Translations under genes and position numbers: made by a program
The notes under the pieces: model-generated
Seen by the model: the letters and a program-made list of their open reading frames with translations, nothing else
Databases searched by the model: none
Told to the model about the DNA's origin: nothing
In this document: in pieces, positions 15,663 to 24,399 of the stretch
Layout: each line of letters begins with the position of its first letter
Position numbering within the stretch: position 1 is the first letter of the stretch
Source: Halorubrum sp. BV1
GTDB lineage: Archaea; Halobacteriota; Halobacteria; Halobacteriales; Haloferacaceae
Direction: 5' to 3'
NCBI RefSeq assembly: GCF_000746205.1
Contig: NZ_JQKV01000005.1
Coordinates: 1 to 64,000, forward strand
DNA length: 64,000 nt

Positions 15663-16861
15663 CGCAGCCCCACCTCCTCGCCGGCGGCCTCGAACGCGTC
15701 GAGACAGCGGTTGAGTTGCTCGCGCGTGTGTGCGGCTGTGGGAGCGACGCGCAGCCGTGACATCCCCACCGGAACGGTCGGCGGGCGGATGGCAGGGGCG
15801 AGCACCCCGCGGTCGCGGAGCGCTTCATCGAGCGCGACCGCATCCTCCCGGTCTCCGACCAGCACGGGCAGGATGTGGGTCTCACCGAGCACCTCGAAGC
15901 CGAGGTCCTCAAACCCCGACCGGAGGTAATCGGCGTGATTCTGGAGCGTCTGGGGCCGGTCCGTCTCCCGTGCGATACGTAGCGCCTCCTGTGCGGCACC
16001 CGCCGCAGGCGGGGAGAGCCCGGTCGAGAAGACGAACGAACGGGCCGCATTCGCCAGGTACTCGATGAGCATCTCATTCCCGGCGACGAACCCGCCCTGG
16101 GCACCGAGCGCCTTCGAGAGGGTCCCCAACTGGACATGAACCCGATCTTCGAGTCCCAGCTGACCGACCATGCCGCCGTCGTACACGCCCGTCGCGTGGG
16201 CTTCGTCGACCATCACCCACGCGCCGTGGCGCTCGGCGGCCGAACATATCATTCTGAGTGGAGCGATGTCGCCATCCATGCTGAATACCGAATCTGTCAC
16301 GACCAGCCAGGATTCCTCCCCATCTGCTTCGCGGGCACGGCGATCCATGGTCGCCCGGAGGTCGCTGGCGTCACAGTGGTCGTACACCTCGATATCGGCG
16401 CCGGAGAGCCGACAGCCGTCGATGATGGAGGCATGGTTGAGTTCGTCGGAGAAGATCGCGTCGGGGGCGAGCGCCGTAATCGTCCCAATGTTGGCGGCGT
16501 ACCCCGAGGAGAACGCCAGCGCACGCTCGGTTTCTTTCGATTTGACGAGTGCGTGTTCGAGCTTGCGGTGAGCGGATGTATCGCCCACGACGAGCCGGCT
16601 GGCGCCCGCGCCAGTGCCGACTTCATGGGCTGTCCGGGCGGCTGCCTCGGCCAGTCTGGCGTCTCCCGCGAGCCCGAGGTAGTCGTTGGCTGCGAACACC
16701 AGCATTTCCTCGGCATCGGCGTCGAAGGCCGGTACGTCGGCACCGGGGTCGGGCACCCGGCGAGCCCTCGGCTCGACACGGTCGACAGGAGCGAGGTCGC
16801 GACGGAGCCCACGCTCTTCCCGGGACTGGAGGCGTGCTTCGAGGTCGAACCCTCGATCCAT
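15659..16861 (-). CDS. bioF: 8-amino-7-oxononanoate synthase BioF
   Basis: A 400-residue PLP-dependent alpha-oxoamine synthase that joins pimeloyl thioester and alanine. Visible features are FAANDYLGLAGD at the N-terminus, the DEAHATGVYDGGM cofactor segment, and the PLP lysine in QLGTLSKALGAQGGF. Start at ATG 16859-16861 (MDRGFDLEARL) matches the family N-terminus; an in-frame GTG at 16873 would add four glutamine-rich residues and lies 3 bases after bioU. It overlaps bioD by 4 bases. Confidence 0.93.
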   Translation of the reverse strand: MDRGFDLEARLQSREERGLRRDLAPVDRVEPRARRVPDPGADVPAFDADAEEMLVFAANDYLGLAGDARLAEAAARTAHEVGTGAGASRLVVGDTSAHRKLEHALVKSKETERALAFSSGYAANIGTITALAPDAIFSDELNHASIIDGCRLSGADIEVYDHCDASDLRATMDRRAREADGEESWLVVTDSVFSMDGDIAPLRMICSAAERHGAWVMVDEAHATGVYDGGMVGQLGLEDRVHVQLGTLSKALGAQGGFVAGNEMLIEYLANAARSFVFSTGLSPPAAGAAQEALRIARETDRPQTLQNHADYLRSGFEDLGFEVLGETHILPVLVGDREDAVALDEALRDRGVLAPAIRPPTVPVGMSRLRVAPTAAHTREQLNRCLDAFEAAGEEVGLR

Positions 16862-16876
16862 CTGCTGCTGCACGGT

Positions 16877-17923
16877 TCAGAACCCGGGCATGAGCTCGGC
16901 AGGCCCGTAGACGCCGTAATCGCCGGTCCAGTTGCGGCGGACGGCAGCCTTCAGGTAGCCGAGTGCAGGGCCGTTCACGTTGGCTTCCATGCTCGTGTCG
17001 TCGTCGAGTTCGAACGTGTTGGTACCGACCTCGCCATCGAACGTGCGACCGGTGACTTTGACGGTCGTCGTTGTGGGCTTCTCGTCGTTGCGAAGGTCAA
17101 GGACGCCGCCGACGGTCACGTCCTCAGCGTCGCAGATACCCGCCCGTTCGAGAAGCACGTCGTCGGCGTGCTCCATGTCGTTGAACTCGATGACGCCGTC
17201 GTGAGCGTCGACGATTTCCTCGATCTCCTCGTCCGAAAGGGCGCGTGCCGATTCGATGTCGTAGTCGGGGAGGTGGGCGATGTCCTCGCGGACGGTGCCG
17301 CGGTTGTCCTCGTAGCCGGATTTGAGGCCGACGCCCCACCAGATTTCGACCTCCTCGATCTCGATGAACGACTGGGCGGCGAGTGCCGCCGCGCCCGTGA
17401 GGAGGCCGGGTGTCGCGCCCGCACCGCAGACAAATGTGATGCCTGATTCTTCCAGTTGTTCCTCGCGGTCGTCGAGCATGACGATGACACGTGAACGCTT
17501 GAGCACGTCGACGAGGACGCCCTCGTAGCCTGCGTTCGCGAAGCGCTCGGCGACAGTCGGAATGAAGTCGTGTTCGAGGTTCGGAAGCGCGATGAGTACC
17601 GCGTCGATGGCCTCGTGTTCGGCGATGATGTCCTCGATGGGCGTCTCCGTCGGCTCGGCCTGTGCGGAGGCGACGACGCCCTTGTCGTCGCCGTGTTCCT
17701 TGATGTCGTCACCGCCGGATTCAACGGTAGTCCCGCCGTCGGAAGCGATGTTCCCCTCCGTTGCGGCCAGCAGTTCGTCCACATCAAGGCCGTCGTGGTT
17801 GACGGCAACTCCATGGCGGTCGCAGGCTGCGATAGGGGTGAGTTCGTCTTTGTCCGCGGAGACTTCGAGTGCGCGACGGCCGATACCACCAGTGCCGAGA
17901 ACGGCGAAGTTGATGTCGTTCAT
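16877..17923 (-). CDS. bioU: BioU-like diaminopelargonate synthase (saccharopine dehydrogenase-like fold)
   Basis: A 348-residue protein with an N-terminal Rossmann motif (FAVLGTGGIGRRALEV) and a dehydrogenase-like core (AVLIALPNLEHDF, FVCGAGATPGLLTGAA). No bioA aminotransferase is present in the operon. BioU, described from cyanobacteria with homologues in haloarchaea, replaces BioA by using its own lysine as amino donor. The best candidate lysine is K142 in VDVLKRSRVIV. Position between bioB and bioF, fold and the missing bioA all agree. An insertion rich in Gly/Asp/Glu (residues about 60-95) is notable. Confidence 0.75.
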   Translation of the reverse strand: MNDINFAVLGTGGIGRRALEVSADKDELTPIAACDRHGVAVNHDGLDVDELLAATEGNIASDGGTTVESGGDDIKEHGDDKGVVASAQAEPTETPIEDIIAEHEAIDAVLIALPNLEHDFIPTVAERFANAGYEGVLVDVLKRSRVIVMLDDREEQLEESGITFVCGAGATPGLLTGAAALAAQSFIEIEEVEIWWGVGLKSGYEDNRGTVREDIAHLPDYDIESARALSDEEIEEIVDAHDGVIEFNDMEHADDVLLERAGICDAEDVTVGGVLDLRNDEKPTTTTVKVTGRTFDGEVGTNTFELDDDTSMEANVNGPALGYLKAAVRRNWTGDYGVYGPAELMPGF

Positions 17924-17944
17924 AGCTGTTGCTGTATCTCTGTG

Positions 17945-19060
17945 TTAGTCATCAGACAGTTCCGCCTTGCTCGTGGCTGTCCCGACCGCCGTACCCGCGG
18001 GGTCGGCCGAGTCGCCATCACGGGATTTCACTTCTTCCGGGTCGAAATCGTTGACCTCGGTATTGGGCTCCATGCCGGCCTGCTCCATCATCTCGATGTC
18101 GTCGCCGGGGGACTGGCCCTCGGTTGTGAGGTAGTTCCCGGTGAGGATGCCATCCGCGCCGGCCTCGAAGGGAAGGTGTTGCTCGTCCTCAGCGAAGTTG
18201 ACCTCGCGACCGCCGGTGAGCCGCACTCGCGCGTGCGGGTGGAGCAGTCGGTAGACCGCGATGGTCTTGATGGTCTCCGCCGTGGAGATGAGTGCTTCCT
18301 CTCGGTCGTCGAACATCGTCCCGGCGACCGGATTGAGGATGTTGACGGGGAGCGAGGAGACCCCGATGTCCTGGAGCGCGATGGCCGCGTCCACGCGGTC
18401 GGTAGGCGATTCGCCCATGCCCAGGATAACGCCGGCACAGAGGTCCATACCGGCTTCCTTGGCGACTTCGAGCGTCTTCACGCGGTCTTCGAAGTCATGG
18501 GTCCCGACGATTTCGGGGAAGAAACGCGGCGAGGTTTCGATGTTGTGGTTGTAGTGATTGAGCCCTTCGTCCGCGAGAATCGCGGCCTCTTCTTCGGTGA
18601 GGATCCCGAGGGAGGCGTCGACTTCGACGTCGGTTTCGTCTCGTACTAAGCGGATTGCGCGGATGACGTCGTCCCACTCGTCGGGGCGTTTTTCCTTGGA
18701 GACGCCTTTCTCGGCGACGACGACGCCAAAGCGCTGGGCGCCGTCGCGTTCGGCTTGCTTGGCCGCCTTGAGAATTTGTTCGGGGTCGAGAAAGCCGTAG
18801 GTGTCGATACCAGTGTCGAAGTGGACTGACTGCGCACAGAACCCACAGTCCTCTGCGCAGTTGCCCGCCTTCGCGTTCACGATGGAACACGCGTCGACAG
18901 TGTCGTCGCCGAGCTGGGAGCGGACGTAGTCCGCTCCCTCGGCGAGGGGCTCGACCGTCTGGGCAATCAGTGCGAGTCCATCCCGGCGGTCGAGTGTCTC
19001 GCCGTCGAGTACGCGGGCGACAGCGTCGTCGACGGTGCGATTTCCTGTCTCGTAAACCAC
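17945..19060 (-). CDS. bioB: Biotin synthase BioB
   Basis: A 371-residue radical SAM biotin synthase that inserts sulfur into dethiobiotin. The [4Fe-4S] motif is NAKAGNCAEDCGFCAQS (C68, C72, C75). Later conserved parts include HNIETSPRFF, VILGMGES and RLTGGREV. The C-terminus carries a 30-odd residue acidic/Ala-rich extension. Start was set at the GTG 19058-19060 because a TATA box lies about 26 bases upstream and the homologous core begins at once; a longer frame to 19267 has no such support. It is the first gene of the biotin operon. Confidence 0.93.
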   Translation of the reverse strand: MVYETGNRTVDDAVARVLDGETLDRRDGLALIAQTVEPLAEGADYVRSQLGDDTVDACSIVNAKAGNCAEDCGFCAQSVHFDTGIDTYGFLDPEQILKAAKQAERDGAQRFGVVVAEKGVSKEKRPDEWDDVIRAIRLVRDETDVEVDASLGILTEEEAAILADEGLNHYNHNIETSPRFFPEIVGTHDFEDRVKTLEVAKEAGMDLCAGVILGMGESPTDRVDAAIALQDIGVSSLPVNILNPVAGTMFDDREEALISTAETIKTIAVYRLLHPHARVRLTGGREVNFAEDEQHLPFEAGADGILTGNYLTTEGQSPGDDIEMMEQAGMEPNTEVNDFDPEEVKSRDGDSADPAGTAVGTATSKAELSDD

Positions 19061-19080
19061 GCTAGCCAAGCCAGTTGACG

Positions 19081-19090
19081 AAGATATAAT
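19081..19090 (-). promoter_or_regulatory. TATA box of the biotin operon
   Basis: AATTATATCTT on the minus strand is centred about 26 bases before the GTG start of bioB, consistent with a leaderless operon transcript. Confidence 0.65.
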
Positions 19091-19133
19091 TCTTGGGTTT
19101 CCATTCACGGCAGTGCTCAGATAAGGATGGAGG

Positions 19134-19550
19134 GTGAGGCGGAGCGAGGTCGAGGCGATTGATCTTGCGGAGACAGTGAGTGCTGGCAGACCATTCCAAC
19201 AGCCGATACGACGCTGGTCACCGACACAGAGCAAACAATTCAGGCTGATGCGAGTCGGCTCCGGCAAGGGTGGAGAATTTGATTTGGAATGCGGTCGAAT
19301 ACGGGATTGCGGACGTGCCTATGACGATTGGTGAGTTGGAGGACGGCTTCTACGTGGCAGCCGCTGGGCCGGGTATCTCTGAAGACGTAGGTGAGCAGGT
19401 GTTTGAATTGGAGGACTCAACCAACGGTGAGGGCCTGGGCTGTATATCGTCAAGCAGTTCGTTGACGCTCACGGGTGGGAGATCACCGTGACCGACAGCG
19501 ACGAGGAAGGCGCACGATTCGAAATCACTAGTGTCCAGACTGATAGATAG
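19134..19550 (+). pseudogene. Decayed C-terminal part of a sensor histidine kinase
   Basis: Fragments in different frames line up with a HATPase domain. A frame with TDTEQTIQADASRLRQ comes first, then LIWNAVEYG (the N box) with EDGFYVAAAGPGISEDVGEQ (G1 region) and a truncated FELEDSTNGEGLG. After a frameshift near 19440 comes YIVKQFVDAHGWEITVTDSD with a stop at 19548-19550. At least two frameshifts and the missing N-terminal sensor show that the gene is dead. It sits between the biotin operon and thiC. Confidence 0.75.
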
Positions 19551-19691
19551 ACGCTCTGAGTCGGTCACGCTACAATGGTTGAAATAGACCGAGAGGAATC
19601 GGTAAGTACAGGATACATAGTCAGCACAGGTTTCGAAGTCGCGATCACTCGTATTGAGTGGCCCAAAAATAAATTTCAGAACTGTTGAAGG

Positions 19692-21140
19692 TTAATCGTC
19701 TGCGTGTGATTCTGCAGGAGTAAATGTGACACCATTGATTTCGACTTCATCAGGAACGCGACTCGTGTCATGGGTTCCAACCGGCGGGAGATTCACATCC
19801 GCAGCAGGCGAAGCGTCAAGGTTAGTCTCGTCATCAATCGAAGACATCTCACCGTCGGCATCCCGTGCGTCCTGATCAATTCGCATCGAGCAGAACTCGA
19901 CACCACACATCGAGCAGAAACGAGCTTCCTTGTAGTTGTCGCCAGGCAATGTCTGATCGTGGTATTCTTGGGCACGCTCGGGATCCAGTGCGAGTTCGAA
20001 TTGCCTGCGCCAATCGAACTCGTAGCGCGCTTCGGAAAGTGCATCATCCCAGTCACGTGCACCCGGAAGATCATTCGCGACGTCAGCAGCGTGGGCTGCA
20101 ATCCGATAGGCTGCGAGACCGTCTCTCACGTCCTCTTCGTCAGGGAGACCGAGATGTTCCTTCGGTGTAACATAACACAACATCGCCGCTCCTGCACGAG
20201 CAGCCTCGGTCGCCCCAATCGCGCTTGTGATATGATCGTAGCCCGGCGCGACATCGGTGACTAGCGGGCCGAGGACGTAGAATGGTGCACCGTCACAGAC
20301 GTCTTGTTGGCGTTCGACGTTATCGGCGATCTCGTCTATTGGGACGTGTCCGGGGCCTTCAACCATGACTTGAACGCCGTGGTCCCATGCGGTCCGAGTC
20401 AGTTCGCCGAGTGTGTCGAGTTCGGCGAACTGGGCTTCGTCGCTCGCATCTGCGAGACAACCGGGACGGAGGCCATCGCCCAATGAGAACGTCACGTCGT
20501 GTTCCGCGAAGATTTCGCAGATTTCCTCGAATTTCGTGTACAGCGGGTTCTGCATCCCATTCTCTTCGATCCACTGGGCTAATATAGACCCCCCTCGCGA
20601 GACGATTCCAGTCTTTCGGCCGTCTGTCAGTGGAAGATGTTCCATCAGCACGCCTGCATGGATAGTCATATAATCGACGCCCTGCCTGGCTTGCTTCTCG
20701 ATAATGTCGAGCAGCAGTTCGTGGGTGATCTCGGCGGGACTGTCAACACGCTTGACAGCCTCGTAAATCGGGACGGTTCCGACCGGCACGGGTGAATGCT
20801 CGATATTAGCGCTACGGATGTCATCAAGATCCTCGCCGGTTGAAAGGTCCATCACAGTGTCGGCACCATAGTGGACCGCAGTGTGGAGTTTCTGGAGTTC
20901 GCCTTCGATACCACTAGTCGTGTCGCTATTGCCAATGTTCGCGTTGACCTTTGTAGAAAATTCCCGTCCGATAATCATCGGGTCAAGCGATTCGTGCGCA
21001 TGATTGTTCGGAATGACGGCTTGTCCGTCGGCAACCTGCTGTCGAACAAAGTCCGGATCACAGTTTTCGCGCTCGGCAACTCGTTTCATAGCAGATGTGA
21101 TTTCGCCTGCTTTGGCCAGCTGGATCTGAGTCTTTGCCAT
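19692..21140 (-). CDS. thiC: Phosphomethylpyrimidine synthase ThiC
   Basis: A 482-residue radical SAM enzyme that converts aminoimidazole ribotide to the thiamine pyrimidine. Seen are NANIGNSDTTSG near the N-terminus, YMTIHAGVL, MVEGPGHVPIDEI, YVLGPLVTDVAPGYDHI, and the C-terminal iron-sulfur motif CSMCGVEFC. The start is the ATG at 21138-21140, about 26 bases after a TATA box, so there is no room for a TPP riboswitch. No other thi gene is in the window. Confidence 0.95.
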   Translation of the reverse strand: MAKTQIQLAKAGEITSAMKRVAERENCDPDFVRQQVADGQAVIPNNHAHESLDPMIIGREFSTKVNANIGNSDTTSGIEGELQKLHTAVHYGADTVMDLSTGEDLDDIRSANIEHSPVPVGTVPIYEAVKRVDSPAEITHELLLDIIEKQARQGVDYMTIHAGVLMEHLPLTDGRKTGIVSRGGSILAQWIEENGMQNPLYTKFEEICEIFAEHDVTFSLGDGLRPGCLADASDEAQFAELDTLGELTRTAWDHGVQVMVEGPGHVPIDEIADNVERQQDVCDGAPFYVLGPLVTDVAPGYDHITSAIGATEAARAGAAMLCYVTPKEHLGLPDEEDVRDGLAAYRIAAHAADVANDLPGARDWDDALSEARYEFDWRRQFELALDPERAQEYHDQTLPGDNYKEARFCSMCGVEFCSMRIDQDARDADGEMSSIDDETNLDASPAADVNLPPVGTHDTSRVPDEVEINGVTFTPAESHADD

Positions 21141-21160
21141 CAATAACCAAGTTATACTAC

Positions 21161-21172
21161 TAAGTAATATAG
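21161..21172 (-). promoter_or_regulatory. TATA box of thiC
   Basis: CTATATTACTTA on the minus strand is centred about 26 bases before the ATG at 21140, which suggests a leaderless mRNA. Confidence 0.65.
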
Positions 21173-21176
21173 CCTA

Positions 21177-21544
21177 TGGGAAGGACGACTTGTATTCGCC
21201 ACTCTGTAGCGGAGTGAGATTTGAGTAAAACTACTTTCTGCGAGCGTGTCATAGAAAAGTTCACGCACAGTTTCTTTCGGGGTAGTAACTAGCGAATCTC
21301 CTGCTAAACTCTCCCGCACACCGACCTCTTGCTGCAGTCGCTCGCGTTGCTCGCTCCTTGGAAAAAGCTCGACCAAAAGCCTGCGAGCCTCCCGATGGTC
21401 GGCTCTTGGCCTCGCCTTCGGCGAGCGAACCGGCGACCTTCCGGGTCCTCCGGACCGCTCGGTCGCCGGACAGCTGCGGTAACTAGATCCTCTATACTGA
21501 TCAGTTAGACGGATTCTTGGCCGGGTCGTGGCCAGTATCTCGTA
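21177..21544. other. Region between thiC and the transposase, probable IS-flank DNA
   Basis: A minus-strand frame (21152-21376, with the segment ELFPRSEQRERLQQEVGVRE) could be a small or truncated protein but has no promoter or known motif. The block from about 21395 to 21480 is rich in short inverted repeats (CGGCGACC ... GGTCGCCG). No terminal inverted repeat pair for the transposase could be fixed by eye. Confidence 0.35.
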
Positions 21545-23221
21545 GTGGTTGCGACCTGGGAGTCACAGCGCACGGTCTTTCGACGAATCGCTCAACAGCC
21601 GTACGTCCAGTGGCCAGTCTATGATTTGACGCCGTTGTACGATCAAACCTCACTCGCCGGATTAGAATCGGATATTCAAATCGTCTCGGAAGTCTGGTTT
21701 ACTCACCACGAACACGACTCACTGGAGCAGTTCATCTGCACACTCCCAATAGCCTACTTCAGATTCGAGGCCCACGACCGCTACAGAAGATCGACATGCT
21801 ACGAGATGGATACCCTCTTTCGTGTGTTCATGCTGAAAGAACTCCACGGATGGAAGAACGAAACAGCACTCCTCGAGTACCTTGATAGCCATCCCGAACT
21901 TTGTGAACGCCTAGAGTTGGGGACGGTTCCCGATCAATCGACACTGTGGCGCACATGGAACGAGCGCTTCACGCGAGATCTTCGGGACACTGTCCAGAAA
22001 GCGGCTCGAACAATCCTGATCAAAGCACAGAACGCAGGTGTCGCGGTACCACGCGAACCAGAACGAAACCTCCCGGGGCGAGGCGACGACGCTACTGAAT
22101 CGGACCCAAACGACCAAGCCATCCTCGACAAGGCAGGGAAGATCACCGACCACATCAGTCGCGTCGTGTTCCCCGCGTTCTCGCTCAACCGGGGCGAGGG
22201 CTGTGAGATTCCTGAGAACGCCTACTGGGGCTTACAGACCTATCTGGGGCTCCGTGAGAACTTGGCCGCCAACGAGGGCGCTCAGAGCTTCATCCACGAG
22301 TCGACGCGTGATCGAACACCACTCGGACACGGCCACCGCGACCAGATTCGTGACCTCCCTATCGAGCAGATCCGCGAGATGTACCGACAGGCCGTCCAGC
22401 AACTCACCAACGAACTTGCGGGGACGGAGGAGTTCTTCCGAGCTGGAATCGTCGCGATCGACATCACTGAGGACGATCCCTTCACGGGCGACCGAACCGG
22501 CCACGAGGACGAGATAATCGGAACGAAGGAGAAGAACGACGAGTACGCCTACCAATGGGCGACCGTCCAGCTGGTCGGCAACGCTGTTCCGCTCGTGCTT
22601 GATGCCCGCCCAGTTCGACGAGGCGAGTCACGAAAGGAGATCGTCAAGGACCTGCTCAACTCCGCTGAAGAGCTCGTTCACGTCGATAACGTGCTAATGG
22701 ACCGAGAGTTCGATAGTCAGCACCTCTTGGAGATGATTAGCCAGCGGGGACTCTCCTCTGTTGTCCCAAAGCGGATGCAGGCTAGCGAGAAAGCCCAGGC
22801 AAAACGACTCCTCCAACGGGGGCAAGACCGGTACGAGACCGACCGGAAGCTCCATCTCGGGAAGAATGAGTGGCACGAGACGACGCTGATCTACCGACGT
22901 AAAGAGAACTCTGAACACGACGATCACCGGCAGTACTCGGTGTTCATGTCCAACCGAGGTGGCGGCTTTCTCAGTGAGTACGGCCATCGGTGGGAGATTG
23001 AGAGTGGCTATCGGTCGATCAAGCGATTCATGGCTGCCACGACGTCGACGAATTTCGGACTGCGGTTCTTCTACTTCGCGTTCGCCTGTTTATTGTACTC
23101 GATTTGGCGAGCAGTCGACCTACTCGTCCAAGTCGAGTTGACGGGTGAGTACGAACACTCACCCATTGTGACGGCCGACAATACGCTGACGCTGCTGAAG
23201 AAGGAGACTGGAATTGGATAG
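21545..23221 (+). CDS. IS4-type DDE transposase
   Basis: A 558-residue transposase. Acidic residues in GIVAIDITEDD and NVLMDREFDSQHLL give the two catalytic Asp. YGHRWEIESGYRSIK fits the IS4 signature Y-(2)-R-(3)-E-(6)-K exactly and supplies the Glu. The C-terminus has the hydrophobic helix seen in this group (FYFAFACLLYSIWRAVDLL). It is longer than common ISH transposases (about 400 residues), with an insertion around residues 170-200 rich in charged residues. The start is a GTG at 21545. No obvious frameshift; it may be active. Confidence 0.88.
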   Translation: MVATWESQRTVFRRIAQQPYVQWPVYDLTPLYDQTSLAGLESDIQIVSEVWFTHHEHDSLEQFICTLPIAYFRFEAHDRYRRSTCYEMDTLFRVFMLKELHGWKNETALLEYLDSHPELCERLELGTVPDQSTLWRTWNERFTRDLRDTVQKAARTILIKAQNAGVAVPREPERNLPGRGDDATESDPNDQAILDKAGKITDHISRVVFPAFSLNRGEGCEIPENAYWGLQTYLGLRENLAANEGAQSFIHESTRDRTPLGHGHRDQIRDLPIEQIREMYRQAVQQLTNELAGTEEFFRAGIVAIDITEDDPFTGDRTGHEDEIIGTKEKNDEYAYQWATVQLVGNAVPLVLDARPVRRGESRKEIVKDLLNSAEELVHVDNVLMDREFDSQHLLEMISQRGLSSVVPKRMQASEKAQAKRLLQRGQDRYETDRKLHLGKNEWHETTLIYRRKENSEHDDHRQYSVFMSNRGGGFLSEYGHRWEIESGYRSIKRFMAATTSTNFGLRFFYFAFACLLYSIWRAVDLLVQVELTGEYEHSPIVTADNTLTLLKKETGIG

Positions 23222-23426
23222 GGCGGTACTCGGTCCGGGGCAATGCGGATTCCTGAGTGGCAACGCTGTCGGGGATCTCGGAAACTCACCGATCTGGTCG
23301 GTAGTACGACACGAGAAGATCCTCGAAAGAGGATTCGAAGCGTCCTCCCCTCACAAATTCGCCCGAAACCACGCATTACAGCCCCGCTAAACCCGCCGTA
23401 GTCTCACCTTCCAGGGCCCGAGATTT

Positions 23427-23449
23427 TGTATAGCGATATACGATATACA
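23427..23449. promoter_or_regulatory. AT-rich imperfect dyad TGTATAgCG...CGaTATACA
   Basis: A 23-bp near-palindrome of alternating TATA elements in GC-rich surroundings, 330 bases upstream of the HTH gene. It could be a promoter/operator of an unseen transcript or an IS end. Confidence 0.35.
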
Positions 23450-23728
23450 ATTTCCTGTAGTGCGGAATTCCGACGGTAAGAGACTCTAGACTCCCGAATT
23501 CTTCCGGTGAGCCGAATACAGCAAGTGGTCCTGATTACTCCAATAATCACGACCACTTTGAAGTACCCCACCGCCGTCGGTGAAGCACGAATGCTGCAAT
23601 CGGCTCAGAAAGACGCTTCCCCCAGGGTAGAGCCGCCAAGAACAGGGTTCGAGATTTCTCTGACTCTTTTCAGCCGAGTCCGCGGAGATGGCGAGGGCAG
23701 TCCTCGTGATAGACTAAATGCCTGTGAC

Positions 23729-23736
23729 CTATTTTA
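23729..23736 (+). promoter_or_regulatory. TATA-like element of the DUF7342-like gene
   Basis: CTATTTTATG is centred about 27 bases before the ATG at 23760 and selects this start over in-frame upstream codons at 23718 and 23736. Confidence 0.5.
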
Positions 23737-23759
23737 TGACACGGCACGAACGGGGTTAT

Positions 23760-24299
23760 ATGACTGGAGGTGAATCGATTTCCGAGGGTCCGATGGAACG
23801 CCAACCCACGGGTGAAGACCGGGTGCGGATGGTCGCCCGACAGGTTTCAGACCCGCGGACAGCAAACTGGATCGCCTCCGAAGCAGACTGGTCACACGGG
23901 CCGACCAAACGCGTCCTCGAACATCTCGTCGACGACGACATCCTCCACCGTGACGACACCGGGGGCCACACGACATACTTCCCCGATTATCGCCGTCAAG
24001 CGCTCACGGAGGCCATACGCCTTCGGGACAGCGACTACACCGTCGAAGACCTCACCGAACGGCTCACCGAGATGAACGCTCAGATCCGAGGATGGAAGGT
24101 CGAGTTCGATGTCGAGTCACCGAACCAACTTCGCGAGACGATCGCTGACCAGGTACTCGACGTCACCGAAGAGGATCGTCGCCGAGAGATCGCGCGTGAG
24201 TGGGAACAGCTCCAACGGCGAATCGAAATTGTGGGTTTTGCTATCCGAGAGTGGGACTTTCTAGCCCCAGCGACCGAACGCGGTGAGACCCGGAGGTGA
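23760..24299 (+). CDS. Winged-helix regulator (DUF7342-like) of the MntA/HepT-like module
   Basis: A 179-residue acidic protein. A winged HTH includes SDPRTANWIASEADWSHGPT and a wing ending DDTGGHTTYFPDYR. The helical tail has LTEMNAQIRGWKVEFDVESP, almost the same layout as the protein at 5245-5856 (KAQIQEWREEYDVDSP). Both sit directly upstream of toxin-antitoxin-type genes, suggesting a common regulator family for such modules. The ATG at 23760 was chosen from TATA spacing. The next gene has its own promoter 70 bases later. Confidence 0.75.
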   Translation: MTGGESISEGPMERQPTGEDRVRMVARQVSDPRTANWIASEADWSHGPTKRVLEHLVDDDILHRDDTGGHTTYFPDYRRQALTEAIRLRDSDYTVEDLTERLTEMNAQIRGWKVEFDVESPNQLRETIADQVLDVTEEDRRREIAREWEQLQRRIEIVGFAIREWDFLAPATERGETRR

Positions 24300-24369
24300 C
24301 GGACCTCGTTCTCCGCACGTCCGTTGCTGGCAGATGAATATTTAGGCTGATTCCGACTCACATATAATG

Positions 24370-24378
24370 TTTTTATAG
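24370..24378 (+). promoter_or_regulatory. TATA box of the MntA-like gene
   Basis: GTTTTTATAGTAG is centred about 27 bases before the ATG at 24400, which favours this start over a GTG at 24388. Confidence 0.6.
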
Positions 24379-24399
24379 TAGTGGTCCGTGATACGGCAC

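Larger units (their letters stand above)
23222..23759. other. Intergenic region downstream of the transposase
   Basis: About 540 bases with no supported gene. It contains the dyad at 23427-23449 and, at 23729-23736, a TATA-like element for the next gene. The left part probably still belongs to the insertion sequence end. Confidence 0.4.

Noticed and set aside
16136..18649. Plus-strand frames of 436 and 359 codons over bioF/bioU/bioB
   Set aside because: No motif, no promoter, antisense to a complete biotin operon; shadow frames.
21141..21180. TPP riboswitch upstream of thiC
   Set aside because: The TATA box lies about 26 bases before the start codon, leaving no leader for a riboswitch.
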